Both the position numbers and the translations under genes were made by a program. Under the pieces are notes generated by a model. The model was not told the DNA's origin, did not search any database, and worked only from the letters and a program-made list of their open reading frames with translations. Shown in pieces: positions 53,142 through 61,439 of a stretch of DNA of 64,000 nucleotides. The stretch is from Cerasibacillus quisquiliarum (GTDB taxonomy: Bacteria > Bacillota > Bacilli > Bacillales > Amphibacillaceae), in contig NZ_JACHHA010000007.1 of the NCBI RefSeq assembly GCF_014202495.1, positions 1 through 64,000 on the forward strand, written 5' to 3'. The stretch's first letter is position 1, and every line of letters begins with the position of its first letter.

Positions 53142-53876
53142 TTATCGACCAATGAATTGTTGTGTCCAAACATTTCCTTGTTCAATATAGCCGACACCTA
53201 TTTCAGTAAAGTTTGGATTTAAAATATTTTTACGGTGGCCATCGCTATTCATCCAAGCTTGAACGACTTCTTTTGGTGAACGTTGGCCTTTAGCAATGTT
53301 TTCACCAGCTGTACGATAAGTAATACCCCATTTTTTCATCATGTCAAATGGTGAACCATATGTTGGACTCTGATGTGAAAAGTAGCCGTTTACTGCCATA
53401 TCGCGTGATTTTTCACGAGCAACACGACTGAGTTCATCATTAACTTTAAATGGTTTTAGACCTTGTTTCGTACGTTCTTGGTTCGTTAATTGAACGACTT
53501 CTTGTTCATATTGGTTGAGAGTATCACCTTTATTTGATTCAGTTTGTTGTTTTTCTTCAGTTGCTGATGGTTTTGTATTTTCTGTTTGTTGTGGCTGTTG
53601 AACTTGATTGTCTTTTGAGTTGTTATGGCTTATTTTGTCAGTTTTATTCTCTGATGTTGCTTTTTCCCATTGGATATTTGGAAAATATTTTTTAATAATT
53701 GTTCTATATTGACCGTTAACAGGTTGCCATTTACCATTAAATGTATAGTATACTTTTGTATATGTTTGTTGTTTAGCTTGTTCAGGAGATGAAATGGATG
53801 CATCTGCTACTCCTAAATGACCTCCAAATAAGATAGCGGCTGATAACGCAGTCACTCTGGTCGCTTTTTTTAACAT
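53142..53876 (-). CDS. ykwD: CAP/SCP-domain secreted protein, YkwD-like
   Basis: 244 residues. Signal peptide (cleavage near VADA-S), a ~70-residue N-terminal part with YYTFNGKWQPVNGQYR, a Gln/Thr/Lys-rich low-complexity linker (~75-115), and a CAP domain: VVQLTNQERTKQGLKPF, AREKSRDMAVNGYFSHQSP, GENIAKGQRSPKEVVQAWMNS, HRKNILNPNFTEIGVGY. Function in the cell envelope is unknown. AGGAGC about 10 bp before the ATG. Confidence 0.88.
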   Translation of the reverse strand: MLKKATRVTALSAAILFGGHLGVADASISSPEQAKQQTYTKVYYTFNGKWQPVNGQYRTIIKKYFPNIQWEKATSENKTDKISHNNSKDNQVQQPQQTENTKPSATEEKQQTESNKGDTLNQYEQEVVQLTNQERTKQGLKPFKVNDELSRVAREKSRDMAVNGYFSHQSPTYGSPFDMMKKWGITYRTAGENIAKGQRSPKEVVQAWMNSDGHRKNILNPNFTEIGVGYIEQGNVWTQQFIGR

Positions 53877-54262
53877 GTATAAAACACGCTCCTTTTATTT
53901 TTTTTCGTTTGCTTGTCGCAAAATAAATATACCATGCTATTTTTGTAATATTTAAGGCATGATTTTCCAATAATAAAAACGAACTACATGACTTAATAAA
54001 TGCCTTATTTTATATGCCTTTCACGCTTACAATAACTAGGAAAGATAGGGATAATTTTAATACATTGGTTGAAGTTGGCAGCAATTTATGATTGACAAGG
54101 TGAAAAACAGCGTGCAAATGTTACAAAATCATATATTTTGTAAAGTAATTGTTACTTGTCTTTTGTTGATTTTTTTCTTATCTTAATAGTACGTGTGTTA
54201 TGATATATATTGGGATTTTAATCGTTTAACGAACGTTAAAACTATCATTGGAGGAAATCATT
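53877..54262. other. Intergenic region between ykwD and mreBH
   Basis: Divergent upstream region. Holds two inverted repeats, TTACAAAA-7-TTTTGTAA (54121-54143) and TTTAACG-AA-CGTTAAA (54225-54240, directly before the mreBH ribosome site). No SigA promoter with good spacing and no clear SigI-type ACCCCC/CGAA pair. Confidence 0.45.
54225..54240 (+). promoter_or_regulatory. Palindrome just before mreBH
   Basis: TTTAACG-AA-CGTTAAA, a perfect 7-2-7 dyad ending 9 bp before the GGAGG of mreBH. Operator candidate or a leader hairpin; no regulator is known. Confidence 0.5.
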
Positions 54263-55270
54263 ATGTTTTCAAATGCAGAAATTGGGATCGACCTTGGAAC
54301 AGCAAATATTCTTATTTATGCCAACTCAAAAGGCATTGTTTTAAATGAGCCCGCTGTAGTGGCGATTGATATAGATACAAAAGAAGTCATTGCTGTTGGT
54401 ACAGAAGCGAAAGAAATGATCGGTAAAACACCAAAAAACATCACCCCCATCCGTCCTTTACGAGAAGGTGTTATAGCTGATTTCGATGTAACAACACAAA
54501 TGTTAAAAGCGTTTATGAAAAAGGTAAGTAAAAAAGTCGGTATGTCTCTGAGAAAGCCGGTTGTTGTGGTTTGTACACCTACTGGAAGTACAGAAGTAGA
54601 ACGTCGTGCCATCCATAACGCAATTGCAAGTTCTGGTGTTAAGTCCGTCCACATTATTGAAGAGCCTGTAGCTGCTGCTATTGGTGCTGACTTACCAGTT
54701 GAAGAACCGATTGCAAACGTCGTTGTTGATATTGGTGGCGGAACATCGGAAGTTGGTATTATTTCTTTTGGTGGGGTCGTATCTTCAACATCTATTCGTG
54801 TCGGTGGTGACCGTTTTGATGAAGAAATTATTCAATCAATTCGTAAAAAATATAATGTCCTAATCGGAGAACGTACAGCTGAACAAGTTAAGATGGAGAT
54901 TGGCTATGCTCACCCTAATCATAAAAAAGTAAACATGGAAGTGCGTGGACGAGATCTCGTAACAGGACTGCCAAAAACAATTACCATTACATCGGGAGAA
55001 GTATACGAAGCGCTTAAGGAATCACTCGAGCAGATTTTAGATGCCATTAAAGCAACATTAGAAAACTGTCCACCAGAATTAAGTGGGGATATAGTTGATA
55101 GAGGTGTTGTTTTAACCGGTGGTGGTTCATTACTGCACGGGATGCAAGAATGGTTATCTAATGAATTATTAGTCCCTGTCAATTTAGCACCTAATCCTTC
55201 AGAAGCAGTCGCAATTGGAACAGGGCGTGCAGTTGGCATGATTAGTAAACTTGAAAAGTCTGCTAAATAG
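54263..55270 (+). CDS. mreBH: Rod-shape actin homologue MreBH
   Basis: 335 residues. Actin-fold ATPase: [12 protein letters not shown] (phosphate 1), [18 protein letters not shown] (phosphate 2) and [13 protein letters not shown] (adenosine). Sequence detail ([29 protein letters not shown]) is closest to B. subtilis MreBH, rather than MreB or Mbl. Guides lateral wall synthesis and LytE. ATG 54263 with GGAGG 8 bp upstream. A single gene here without mreC/D. Confidence 0.9.
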   Translation: MFSNAEIGIDLGTANILIYANSKGIVLNEPAVVAIDIDTKEVIAVGTEAKEMIGKTPKNITPIRPLREGVIADFDVTTQMLKAFMKKVSKKVGMSLRKPVVVVCTPTGSTEVERRAIHNAIASSGVKSVHIIEEPVAAAIGADLPVEEPIANVVVDIGGGTSEVGIISFGGVVSSTSIRVGGDRFDEEIIQSIRKKYNVLIGERTAEQVKMEIGYAHPNHKKVNMEVRGRDLVTGLPKTITITSGEVYEALKESLEQILDAIKATLENCPPELSGDIVDRGVVLTGGGSLLHGMQEWLSNELLVPVNLAPNPSEAVAIGTGRAVGMISKLEKSAK

Positions 55271-55301
55271 TATTTATTGAAATAATTGGCTACGTGTGCC
55301 G

Positions 55302-55339
55302 TTAAAGAGGAGAAAACTAAAATGTTTTCTCCTCTTTAA
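55302..55339. terminator. Bidirectional terminator between mreBH and a membrane-protein gene
   Basis: 16-bp perfect stem TTAAAGAGGAGAAAAC and complement, 6-nt loop, T-rich exits; ends next to the stop of the convergent gene. Confidence 0.88.
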
Positions 55340-55340
55340 T

Positions 55341-55724
55341 TTATTTGTTTTCTTGAAGGGAAAATATTTCATAAAATGTTAGGCCAGCAGAAATAGCAAA
55401 AGGCATGATTAAATGTTTTAAAAAATGAACTTTCTCGTCACTAAACAAATATGTAATCATGATATTAACAACACTTAATAAGATAAACAAAATGATAAAT
55501 TGCTTTATGATTTTCTTTGTATCTTCAGCCGATATATGTTTTAACCGTTTCATAAATAAAATGAAACTAAAGAATAAAAAGAGAGCTAGCATGATGACAT
55601 AAGAGATAACACCAACATAAGCGACTGGATGACTGATATCTTTAAATACAATATAACCAACAATCGGTAATCCTAAAATAAGCAAAGCAATCGATGTCAT
55701 ATAAAGATACATTCGGTATGTCAC
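55341..55724 (-). CDS. Small membrane protein, unknown
   Basis: 127 residues with four hydrophobic segments (about 9-27, 35-58, 73-92 and 104-121) and a short positive loop KRLKHISAEDTKKIIK between the second and third. Not recognised as a named family. GTG 55724 with GGAGGAGG just upstream supports a real gene. Monocistronic, convergent with mreBH. Role unknown. Confidence 0.7.
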   Translation of the reverse strand: MTYRMYLYMTSIALLILGLPIVGYIVFKDISHPVAYVGVISYVIMLALFLFFSFILFMKRLKHISAEDTKKIIKQFIILFILLSVVNIMITYLFSDEKVHFLKHLIMPFAISAGLTFYEIFSLQENK

Positions 55725-55819
55725 TTTACCTCCTCCTTTTGCACTTTATTATAGTTGAAATTGTATTAATCAACAATCATACATAAACGGTAAAATACAA
55801 GTAATAGCATTCTCTATAA

Positions 55820-55856
55820 AGAAAGCGTTTACAAATTTGTGCGAATCATTTATAAT
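55820..55856 (+). promoter_or_regulatory. Promoter with overlapping cre site before the ncRNA/CaiB operon
   Basis: -35 TTTACA (55828-55833), 17 bp, -10 TATAAT (55851-55856). AGAAAGCGTTTACA (55820-55833) fits the CcpA cre consensus apart from its first base and covers the -35, so glucose repression of this promoter is likely. Confidence 0.7.
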
Positions 55857-55862
55857 AACATT

Positions 55863-56042
55863 AAAGAATCTTGTTCGAAACGTTGATTTTTGTAAGATTT
55901 CTTTTGTTAAAATGACAATCGAATCGTTCGCTTAACTGCCTAATCTGTTTGACGTCAACGCCAGACGCACGTAACAGATATGAGCCAGTTCAAAATCGTT
56001 CTTGCAGTATGCTTGCAATACGATTTGAACTGGCTTTTTTTA
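55863..56042 (+). ncRNA. Leader RNA or small RNA with intrinsic terminator
   Basis: About 180 nt from the predicted start to a strong terminator, without a likely ORF. A hairpin ATCTGTT...AACAGAT (55943-55979, inner ACGT/ACGT pairs) precedes the terminator AGCCAGTTCAAAATCG / CGATTTGAACTGGCT (55983-56035, with a structured apex) and seven T. The terminator ends 68 nt before the CaiB gene. It is either an attenuating leader of the CaiB-dehydrogenase operon or a free sRNA. No known RNA family was recognised. Confidence 0.6.
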
Positions 56043-56109
56043 TTCGTTTCGAGCGGGATTCTAATACTTTCAAAATAGAAGCATACGATTTAGAAAGGGG
56101 GTACATAAC

Positions 56110-57279
56110 ATGAGTGGTGCATTAGAACATATTCGTGTATTAGATCTATCACGTGTTTTAGCTGGACCTTTTTGTACGATGATTCTTGGTGATTTAGGGG
56201 CAGATATTATCAAAGTCGAGGCACCAGGTGGAAGTGATGATACAAGAAAATGGGGACCGCCTTTTCAAAATGGAGTCAGTGCTTATTATCTCTGTGCGAA
56301 CCGTAATAAAAGAAGTGTCACGATAGATTTAAAGTCAAATAAAGGGATTGAACAAATCAAACAACTCGTGCAAGAAAGCGATGTTCTCATTCATAATTTT
56401 AAAACAGGAACAATGGAACGCTTTGGGTTAGATTATCATATTTTACAAGAAATAAACCCAAGACTCGTCTATTGTTCAATTACAGGTTTTGGCGAAACAG
56501 GACCATATAAAGATAAACCTGGTTATGATTTTATCATTCAAGCGATGAGTGGATTAATGAGTATTACAGGTACAGAAGAATCTGGTCCCCAGAAACTCGG
56601 TGTTGCGATTACCGATATACTAACAGGGCTTTATGCATGTATTGGTATTCAGGCAGCACTGTTAGAACGAACAATTTCAGGGAAAGGACAAAAGCTCGAT
56701 ATTTCATTATATGACTCGGCAGTTAGTTCATTAGTTAATATCGGGAGTAATTATTTAATGTCAGGGAAAATACCGAAACGACTAGGGAATCAACATGCGA
56801 ATATTGTACCGTATCAAACATTTCAAACTAAAGACGGTTATATCGTCATCGCCGTTGGAAATGATCGGCAATTTGCTGATTTATGTCACATCCTAGAAAT
56901 GCCTGAGCTTATGAAAGATGAGCGCTTTAAGACGAATCCTAATCGAGTGCAATACCGCGAACAATTGATACCATTATTAGAAAATATCTTTATAAAAAAA
57001 TCAACCTCATACTGGCTTAAGGCTTGTGAAGAGAAACAAATCCCATGTGGGCCGATCCAGAATTTAGAACAATTAATGAATGATCCGCAGCTACAAGTAA
57101 GGAACATGTTTATTGAACATGACCATCCAGTAGCAGGAACCATTCGTATGATTGGAAGTCCTTTAAAATTATCACGGACACCCGTTTCAGTTCGCTATCA
57201 TCCACCAGAAGTTGGCGAGCATCATGATGAAATTTTTCAAGAAATAATAAATGAAATTGAAAAGGAGAATGCGGAATGA
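56110..57279 (+). CDS. CaiB/BaiF (family III) CoA-transferase
   Basis: 389 residues. LDLSRVLAGPFCTMILGDLGADIIK at the N-terminus, NRNKRSVTIDLKS, FKTGTMERFGLDY, and the catalytic Asp in GVAITDILTGLYA (~170). Transfers CoA between carboxylic acids. Substrate not fixed: glutarate, succinate or itaconate-type acids are possible. AAAGGGGG just upstream of the ATG. It overlaps the next gene by 4 bp, so this enzyme probably makes the CoA ester used by the dehydrogenase. Confidence 0.9.
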   Translation: MSGALEHIRVLDLSRVLAGPFCTMILGDLGADIIKVEAPGGSDDTRKWGPPFQNGVSAYYLCANRNKRSVTIDLKSNKGIEQIKQLVQESDVLIHNFKTGTMERFGLDYHILQEINPRLVYCSITGFGETGPYKDKPGYDFIIQAMSGLMSITGTEESGPQKLGVAITDILTGLYACIGIQAALLERTISGKGQKLDISLYDSAVSSLVNIGSNYLMSGKIPKRLGNQHANIVPYQTFQTKDGYIVIAVGNDRQFADLCHILEMPELMKDERFKTNPNRVQYREQLIPLLENIFIKKSTSYWLKACEEKQIPCGPIQNLEQLMNDPQLQVRNMFIEHDHPVAGTIRMIGSPLKLSRTPVSVRYHPPEVGEHHDEIFQEIINEIEKENAE

Positions 57280-58481
57280 ATTTTGAATTTAGCGAAGAGC
57301 AAAACATGTTGCGGAAAACAGTAAGGCATTTTGTTGATAAAGAAATTATGCCATATATTTCAGACTGGGATCGTCGAGGTGAGTTTCCATTGGCCATTTT
57401 GGATCGTTTAGCAGAGCTTGGACTAATGGGAGTTTGTATTCCTGAAAAATACGGTGGTAGTGGTATGGATTATAATTCACTCGCCATAGTTTGTGAAGAA
57501 TTGGAACGTGGAGATACAGCTTTTAGAACAGCCGTTTCTGTTCATACAGGTTTAAATAGTATGACACTATTACAATGGGGAAATGAAGAACAAAAGGAAA
57601 AGTATCTTGTTCCACAAGCAAAAGGTGAAAAAATTGGGGCTTTCGGATTGACTGAACCGGCTGCTGGTTCAGATGTTGCTGGCATGCAAGCAACAGCTGT
57701 TAAGGATGGCGATTATTACATCTTAAACGGTTCTAAAACGTGGATCTCACTTTGTGACATCGCTGATTATTTTATCGTCTTTGCTTACACAGATAAATCT
57801 AAAAAACATCACGGGATTTCCGCCTTTATCGTCGAACGAGAGTGGGAAGGTTTTTCTTCAAAAGCAATTAAAGGAAAACTTGGCATTCGTGCTGGGAATA
57901 CAGGTGAGATTTTCTTTGATAACGTAAAAGTTCCAAAAGAAAATCTACTTGGTGAAGAAGGCGAAGGATTTAAAATTGCTATGTCAGCTTTAGACAACGG
58001 TCGTTTTACAGTAGCTGCTGGAGCTGTCGGGCAAATTATGGCTTGTATCGAAGCAAGTGTGAAGTATTGCCATGAGCGTGAAACATTTGGAAAACCAATC
58101 GGTAAGCATCAACTTGTGCAACAAATGCTTGCCAATATGGAAGCTGGTTTACAAATGAGTCGCTTACTCGTCTACCGTGCTGGAGAATTGAAAAATCAAG
58201 GAAAACGAAATACAAGAGAAACATCCCTTGCAAAATGGCAAGCATGCGACTTTGCAAATAAAGCTGCTGATGATGCCGTTCAAATCCATGGAGCATATGG
58301 TTTTTCAGATGAATATCCAGTAGAGCGCTACTTAAGAAATTCTAAAGCACCTGTCATTTATGAAGGAACGCGTGAGATTCACACCATTTTACAAGCCGAA
58401 TATGTCCTAGGCTATCGCGAAGATAAACCGTTAAACAAAATGCTCCCAGCTTGGGATGTTGAAAAAGTAGAAACATATTAA
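57276..58481 (+). CDS. Acyl-CoA dehydrogenase
   Basis: 401 residues. FAD flavoenzyme: FGLTEPAAGSDVAGM, ILNGSKTWIS, NTGEIFFDNVKVP, and the catalytic base Glu in IYEGTREIHTILQAEYVLG. Oxidises an acyl-CoA at the alpha-beta bond. Overlap with the CoA-transferase gene (ATGA) shows tight coupling. Chain-length specificity cannot be read from sequence; it lacks the glutaryl-CoA-dehydrogenase style TEPNHGSD motif. Confidence 0.92.
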   Translation: MNFEFSEEQNMLRKTVRHFVDKEIMPYISDWDRRGEFPLAILDRLAELGLMGVCIPEKYGGSGMDYNSLAIVCEELERGDTAFRTAVSVHTGLNSMTLLQWGNEEQKEKYLVPQAKGEKIGAFGLTEPAAGSDVAGMQATAVKDGDYYILNGSKTWISLCDIADYFIVFAYTDKSKKHHGISAFIVEREWEGFSSKAIKGKLGIRAGNTGEIFFDNVKVPKENLLGEEGEGFKIAMSALDNGRFTVAAGAVGQIMACIEASVKYCHERETFGKPIGKHQLVQQMLANMEAGLQMSRLLVYRAGELKNQGKRNTRETSLAKWQACDFANKAADDAVQIHGAYGFSDEYPVERYLRNSKAPVIYEGTREIHTILQAEYVLGYREDKPLNKMLPAWDVEKVETY

Positions 58482-58503
58482 TCAAGATAAATCTTATAAA
58501 AAA

Positions 58504-58686
58504 ATAGCGCGATTTTGGCTTGAGGTCGCGCGATTCTGACCATGAGTCGCGCGATTCCTGCCATGCGTCGCGCGATTCTGACCGTGAGTCGCGCGATTTC
58601 GACCGTGAGTCGCGCGATTCCTGCCATGCGTCGCGCGATTCTGACCGTGAGTCGCGCGATTCCGACCGTGGATCGCGCGATTTCCT
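58504..58686 (+). repeat. 21-bp GC-rich tandem repeat array (TCGCGCGATT)
   Basis: Eight exact copies of TCGCGCGATT start at 58526, 58547, 58568, 58589, 58610, 58631, 58652 and 58673, always 21 bp apart, with a degenerate copy at 58505. The linkers alternate (CTGACCRTGAG, CCTGCCATGCG), and the pair at 58557-58619 recurs 63 bp later, a higher-order 63-bp period. The core TCGCGCGA is its own complement. The unit is far more GC-rich than its surroundings. It lies between the dehydrogenase and aldehyde dehydrogenase genes of one operon; 21 nt keeps a heptapeptide frame open. Confidence 0.95.
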
Positions 58687-58727
58687 AGAAGTTATTCTAA
58701 AATATTAAATTTAAAAGGAGGGCTTGT

Positions 58728-60173
58728 ATGTTTCAAGATAAGACAAGAAGCATTTATATTGATGGAAAATGGCTTGATGTGAATCAGGAAAAAACATACG
58801 CGATTTATAATCCAGCAACACTTGAAAAACTAACAACAGTTGCTTATGGTGGAGTGACTGAAACTGAAGCTGCCATAGAAGCGGCAGAAAAGGCATTCAC
58901 TTCTTGGAGTAGCTTAACAGGGAGAGAACGCTCAAAAGTATTGTACCGTGCTGCTGAATTAATGGCACAAGATGCTGATCGATTAGGAAAAATATTAACA
59001 CTCGAACAAGGGAAACCGATTAAAGAAGCAATTGGAGAAGTTAAGGGGGCTGCTCAGTTTTTGCTTTGGTATGCTGAAGAAGCATCGCGTGCTTATGGGG
59101 AGTGGATCCCTTCTTCTGTTTCAACAAAAAGATTACTCGTTATTCCTAAGCCCATCGGTGTTGTCGGAGCCATTACGCCATGGAACTTTCCTTCTTCGAT
59201 GATCACGAGAAAATTGGCACCTGCATTAGCTGCTGGGTGTACAGTCGTTTTAAAACCATCTCCTGAAACACCGTTATCTGCTATAGAAATAGTAAAGATT
59301 TTCGAAAAAGCAGGCATGCCAAATGGTGTCGTTAATATGGTAACAGGAGATGCGAAAGCGATCGGTAAGACTTTACTATCACATAAAGCCGTTAAGTTAA
59401 TAACATTCACCGGTTCGACACCAGTCGGAAAATATTTAATGCGTGAGGCAAGCGACCAATTAAAAAGAGTTTCACTTGAACTCGGTGGACATGCACCGTT
59501 AATCGTGTTTGAGGATGCGGATATAGATAAAGCGACCTCTCTTGCCCTTAAAAGTAAATTCCGTAATAACGGACAAACATGTATTTGTGCCAATCGTTTA
59601 TATGTCGATGAATCTATTCACGAACCATTTACAGCCATGTTAAAAGATAAAGTTGAACAACTCGTAATAGGAAATGGATTGGATCAGCATACTGATTTAG
59701 GTCCACTTATTAATCAAGCAGCCTGCGATAAAGTTCAACTTCAACTTGACGATGCAATACAAAAAGGTGCAAAAATTGTTACAGGTGGCTATGAATTAAC
59801 TGATAAATTAAAAGGCTATTTCTATCCGCCAACAGTCATTAGTCAAGTCACCGATGACATGCTCGTGATGAATGAAGAAACATTTGGTCCACTTTTTCCA
59901 ATCCAGACGTTTACAGACGAAACAGAAGTTATTCATAAAGCAAATGATACCGACTATGGATTAGCTGCTTATATTTTTACTGAAAATACAAGTCGTACTT
60001 TACGTGTTGTTGAACAACTAGAATATGGCATTGTCGGTGTAAATGACGTATTCCCTGCTACACCGGAGGCTCCATTCGGTGGTATAAAACAATCAGGTAA
60101 CAGTAAAGAAGGCGGACATCACGGTATGGAGGAATTTTTGGAGTATACATTTGTTTCCATTGGAATGGATTAA
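58728..60173 (+). CDS. gabD: NAD(P)-dependent aldehyde dehydrogenase, succinate-semialdehyde type
   Basis: 481 residues. ALDH superfamily: AITPWNFPSSMITRKLAPAL, GSTPVGKYLM, catalytic Glu in LELGGHAP and nucleophile Cys in NNGQTCICANRLYV, with EETFGPLFPIQTF and GGIKQSGNSKEGG. Closest by eye to GabD-type succinate/glutarate-semialdehyde dehydrogenase. AAAGGAGGG 7 bp upstream. Third gene of the CaiB operon, separated from it only by the 21-bp repeat array. Could oxidise glutarate semialdehyde; unproven. Confidence 0.88.
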   Translation: MFQDKTRSIYIDGKWLDVNQEKTYAIYNPATLEKLTTVAYGGVTETEAAIEAAEKAFTSWSSLTGRERSKVLYRAAELMAQDADRLGKILTLEQGKPIKEAIGEVKGAAQFLLWYAEEASRAYGEWIPSSVSTKRLLVIPKPIGVVGAITPWNFPSSMITRKLAPALAAGCTVVLKPSPETPLSAIEIVKIFEKAGMPNGVVNMVTGDAKAIGKTLLSHKAVKLITFTGSTPVGKYLMREASDQLKRVSLELGGHAPLIVFEDADIDKATSLALKSKFRNNGQTCICANRLYVDESIHEPFTAMLKDKVEQLVIGNGLDQHTDLGPLINQAACDKVQLQLDDAIQKGAKIVTGGYELTDKLKGYFYPPTVISQVTDDMLVMNEETFGPLFPIQTFTDETEVIHKANDTDYGLAAYIFTENTSRTLRVVEQLEYGIVGVNDVFPATPEAPFGGIKQSGNSKEGGHHGMEEFLEYTFVSIGMD

Positions 60174-60178
60174 AAAAT

Positions 60179-60213
60179 AAGGACTATCCTGTAAACGTGG
60201 ATAGTCCTTTTAT
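60179..60213 (+). terminator. Terminator of the CaiB-dehydrogenase operon
   Basis: 11-bp perfect stem AAGGACTATCC / GGATAGTCCTT, 9-nt loop, TTTTAT tail, right after the stop. Confidence 0.88.
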
Positions 60214-60245
60214 AATTTGTAGCTTAGTAAATAAATTCAATATGC

Positions 60246-61004
60246 CTATAATCGAGTTGCTTCAAATGTAACAAGTCTTGTTTCTGTTGATGGTGCCTTC
60301 TTAAACATATAATTTGCCGAACATGTTATTTGAGTAAAACCGATTTTTTCAAGAAGCATTGAGAATTCTTCAATTCCATACCAACGCATAACAAATTCTT
60401 CTAACTCTGTATCTACCAATTTTCCATGACGCCATTTTTCATATTTTAATAGCGATCGTGTCGTTTGATTCACCCAATCTATTTCAATTGATTTGTTCTC
60501 TAAAACAATGCCTTCATCATTAGATAATGGATACGATATAGTAGATATATCCCCTGTATGCCAATCAACAGGTAATTGTAAATCTACGATAAGACGACCA
60601 CCCGGTACAAGATGTTGATAAAAATTCGTCAAAGCACTGATTGCATCGTCATACTCATCAATTAAACAGAATGACCCCGTTGGCATAACAATTGCTTCAT
60701 ATTTTCCAGGTAATGAAAATTGAGATAAATGAGCCTCATACAAATTGGGATTTAATCCTCTTTCATGACAACGCTTCCGGCATGACGCTAACATATGAGC
60801 GGAATAATCAATCCCATCTACATCGTATCCTTGATTCAATAACGGAATAATAAAACGACCAGACCCTACGGCTGGTTCCAATATTTTTCCGTCTGTTCCA
60901 TGTAATCGCTCAAGATAATATTCAATATCACCATTAATTGAATGACCTACGGGTTTTGTAACATTATAAAATTGCGTGCTTAATTTGCCATAATAGCTAA
61001 ACAT
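60246..61004 (-). CDS. Class I SAM-dependent methyltransferase
   Basis: 252 residues. SAM-binding motif ILEPAVGSGRFIIPLL, then GIDYSAHMLASCRKR, AIVMPTGSFCLID and HLVPGGRLIVDLQLP. The acceptor is unknown. ATG 61004 with GGAGG 5 bp upstream. It lies after DUF3870 on the same strand but with a 100-bp gap, so it may be a separate unit. Confidence 0.85.
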   Translation of the reverse strand: MFSYYGKLSTQFYNVTKPVGHSINGDIEYYLERLHGTDGKILEPAVGSGRFIIPLLNQGYDVDGIDYSAHMLASCRKRCHERGLNPNLYEAHLSQFSLPGKYEAIVMPTGSFCLIDEYDDAISALTNFYQHLVPGGRLIVDLQLPVDWHTGDISTISYPLSNDEGIVLENKSIEIDWVNQTTRSLLKYEKWRHGKLVDTELEEFVMRWYGIEEFSMLLEKIGFTQITCSANYMFKKAPSTETRLVTFEATRL

Positions 61005-61107
61005 ATGTTCCTCCAAGGGATAGAAGAATTTTTTCCCATTATAACATGTCTCTCATCATGCTTTCATTAAAAACTTTTATACAAAAATAAGTCTCCCATC
61101 ATACCAC

Positions 61108-61419
61108 TTAGTTTTCCTTATACAGCTCGTATTGCTTATATAAATCAGTTAGTGCTGATGCCAATGCATTACCCGCCTTACCGTGGTAATGTTTTCTAAG
61201 TTTAGTCATTGGTTCATCAATCCCATCATTTAAACTGTATCCCCGAAGTAACTGTTGAACAAATTCACGCCCGTGTAAAGTTGCTAATGTGCATCCAGCA
61301 TTGACTATCACCCCATATTTCTTATCAATTTCTGCTGTAATTGTCACAGTATCGTAAATGCTTTTCGCTGCCATACCAGAAGGGAGGCGGGCATGACCAG
61401 CAATAAATATAGTCCGCAT
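61108..61419 (-). CDS. DUF3870 protein
   Basis: 103 residues. The DUF3870 pattern: IFIAGHARLPSGMAAKSIYDT, IDKKYGVIVNAGCTLATLHGREFV, DGIDEPMTKLRKHYHGKAGNAL. One conserved Cys and a conserved His. Function unknown; it is often found next to amino-acid or organic-acid catabolic genes (recollection). Here it follows an IclR regulator by 20 bp, in the same operon. Confidence 0.82.
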   Translation of the reverse strand: MRTIFIAGHARLPSGMAAKSIYDTVTITAEIDKKYGVIVNAGCTLATLHGREFVQQLLRGYSLNDGIDEPMTKLRKHYHGKAGNALASALTDLYKQYELYKEN

Positions 61420-61439
61420 AATAAATTATCCCCCTTAAC

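Noticed and set aside
52986-53222. 78-residue plus-strand ORF
   Set aside because: It overlaps the ykwD-like coding end and a terminator; no ribosome site.
58504-58708. ORF of SRDSDRE-type heptapeptide repeats across the 21-bp array, and the idea of a CRISPR array
   Set aside because: The frame is open only because the unit is 21 nt; there is no ribosome site and the composition is not protein-like for this genome. Linkers are not unique spacers and cores are too short for CRISPR.
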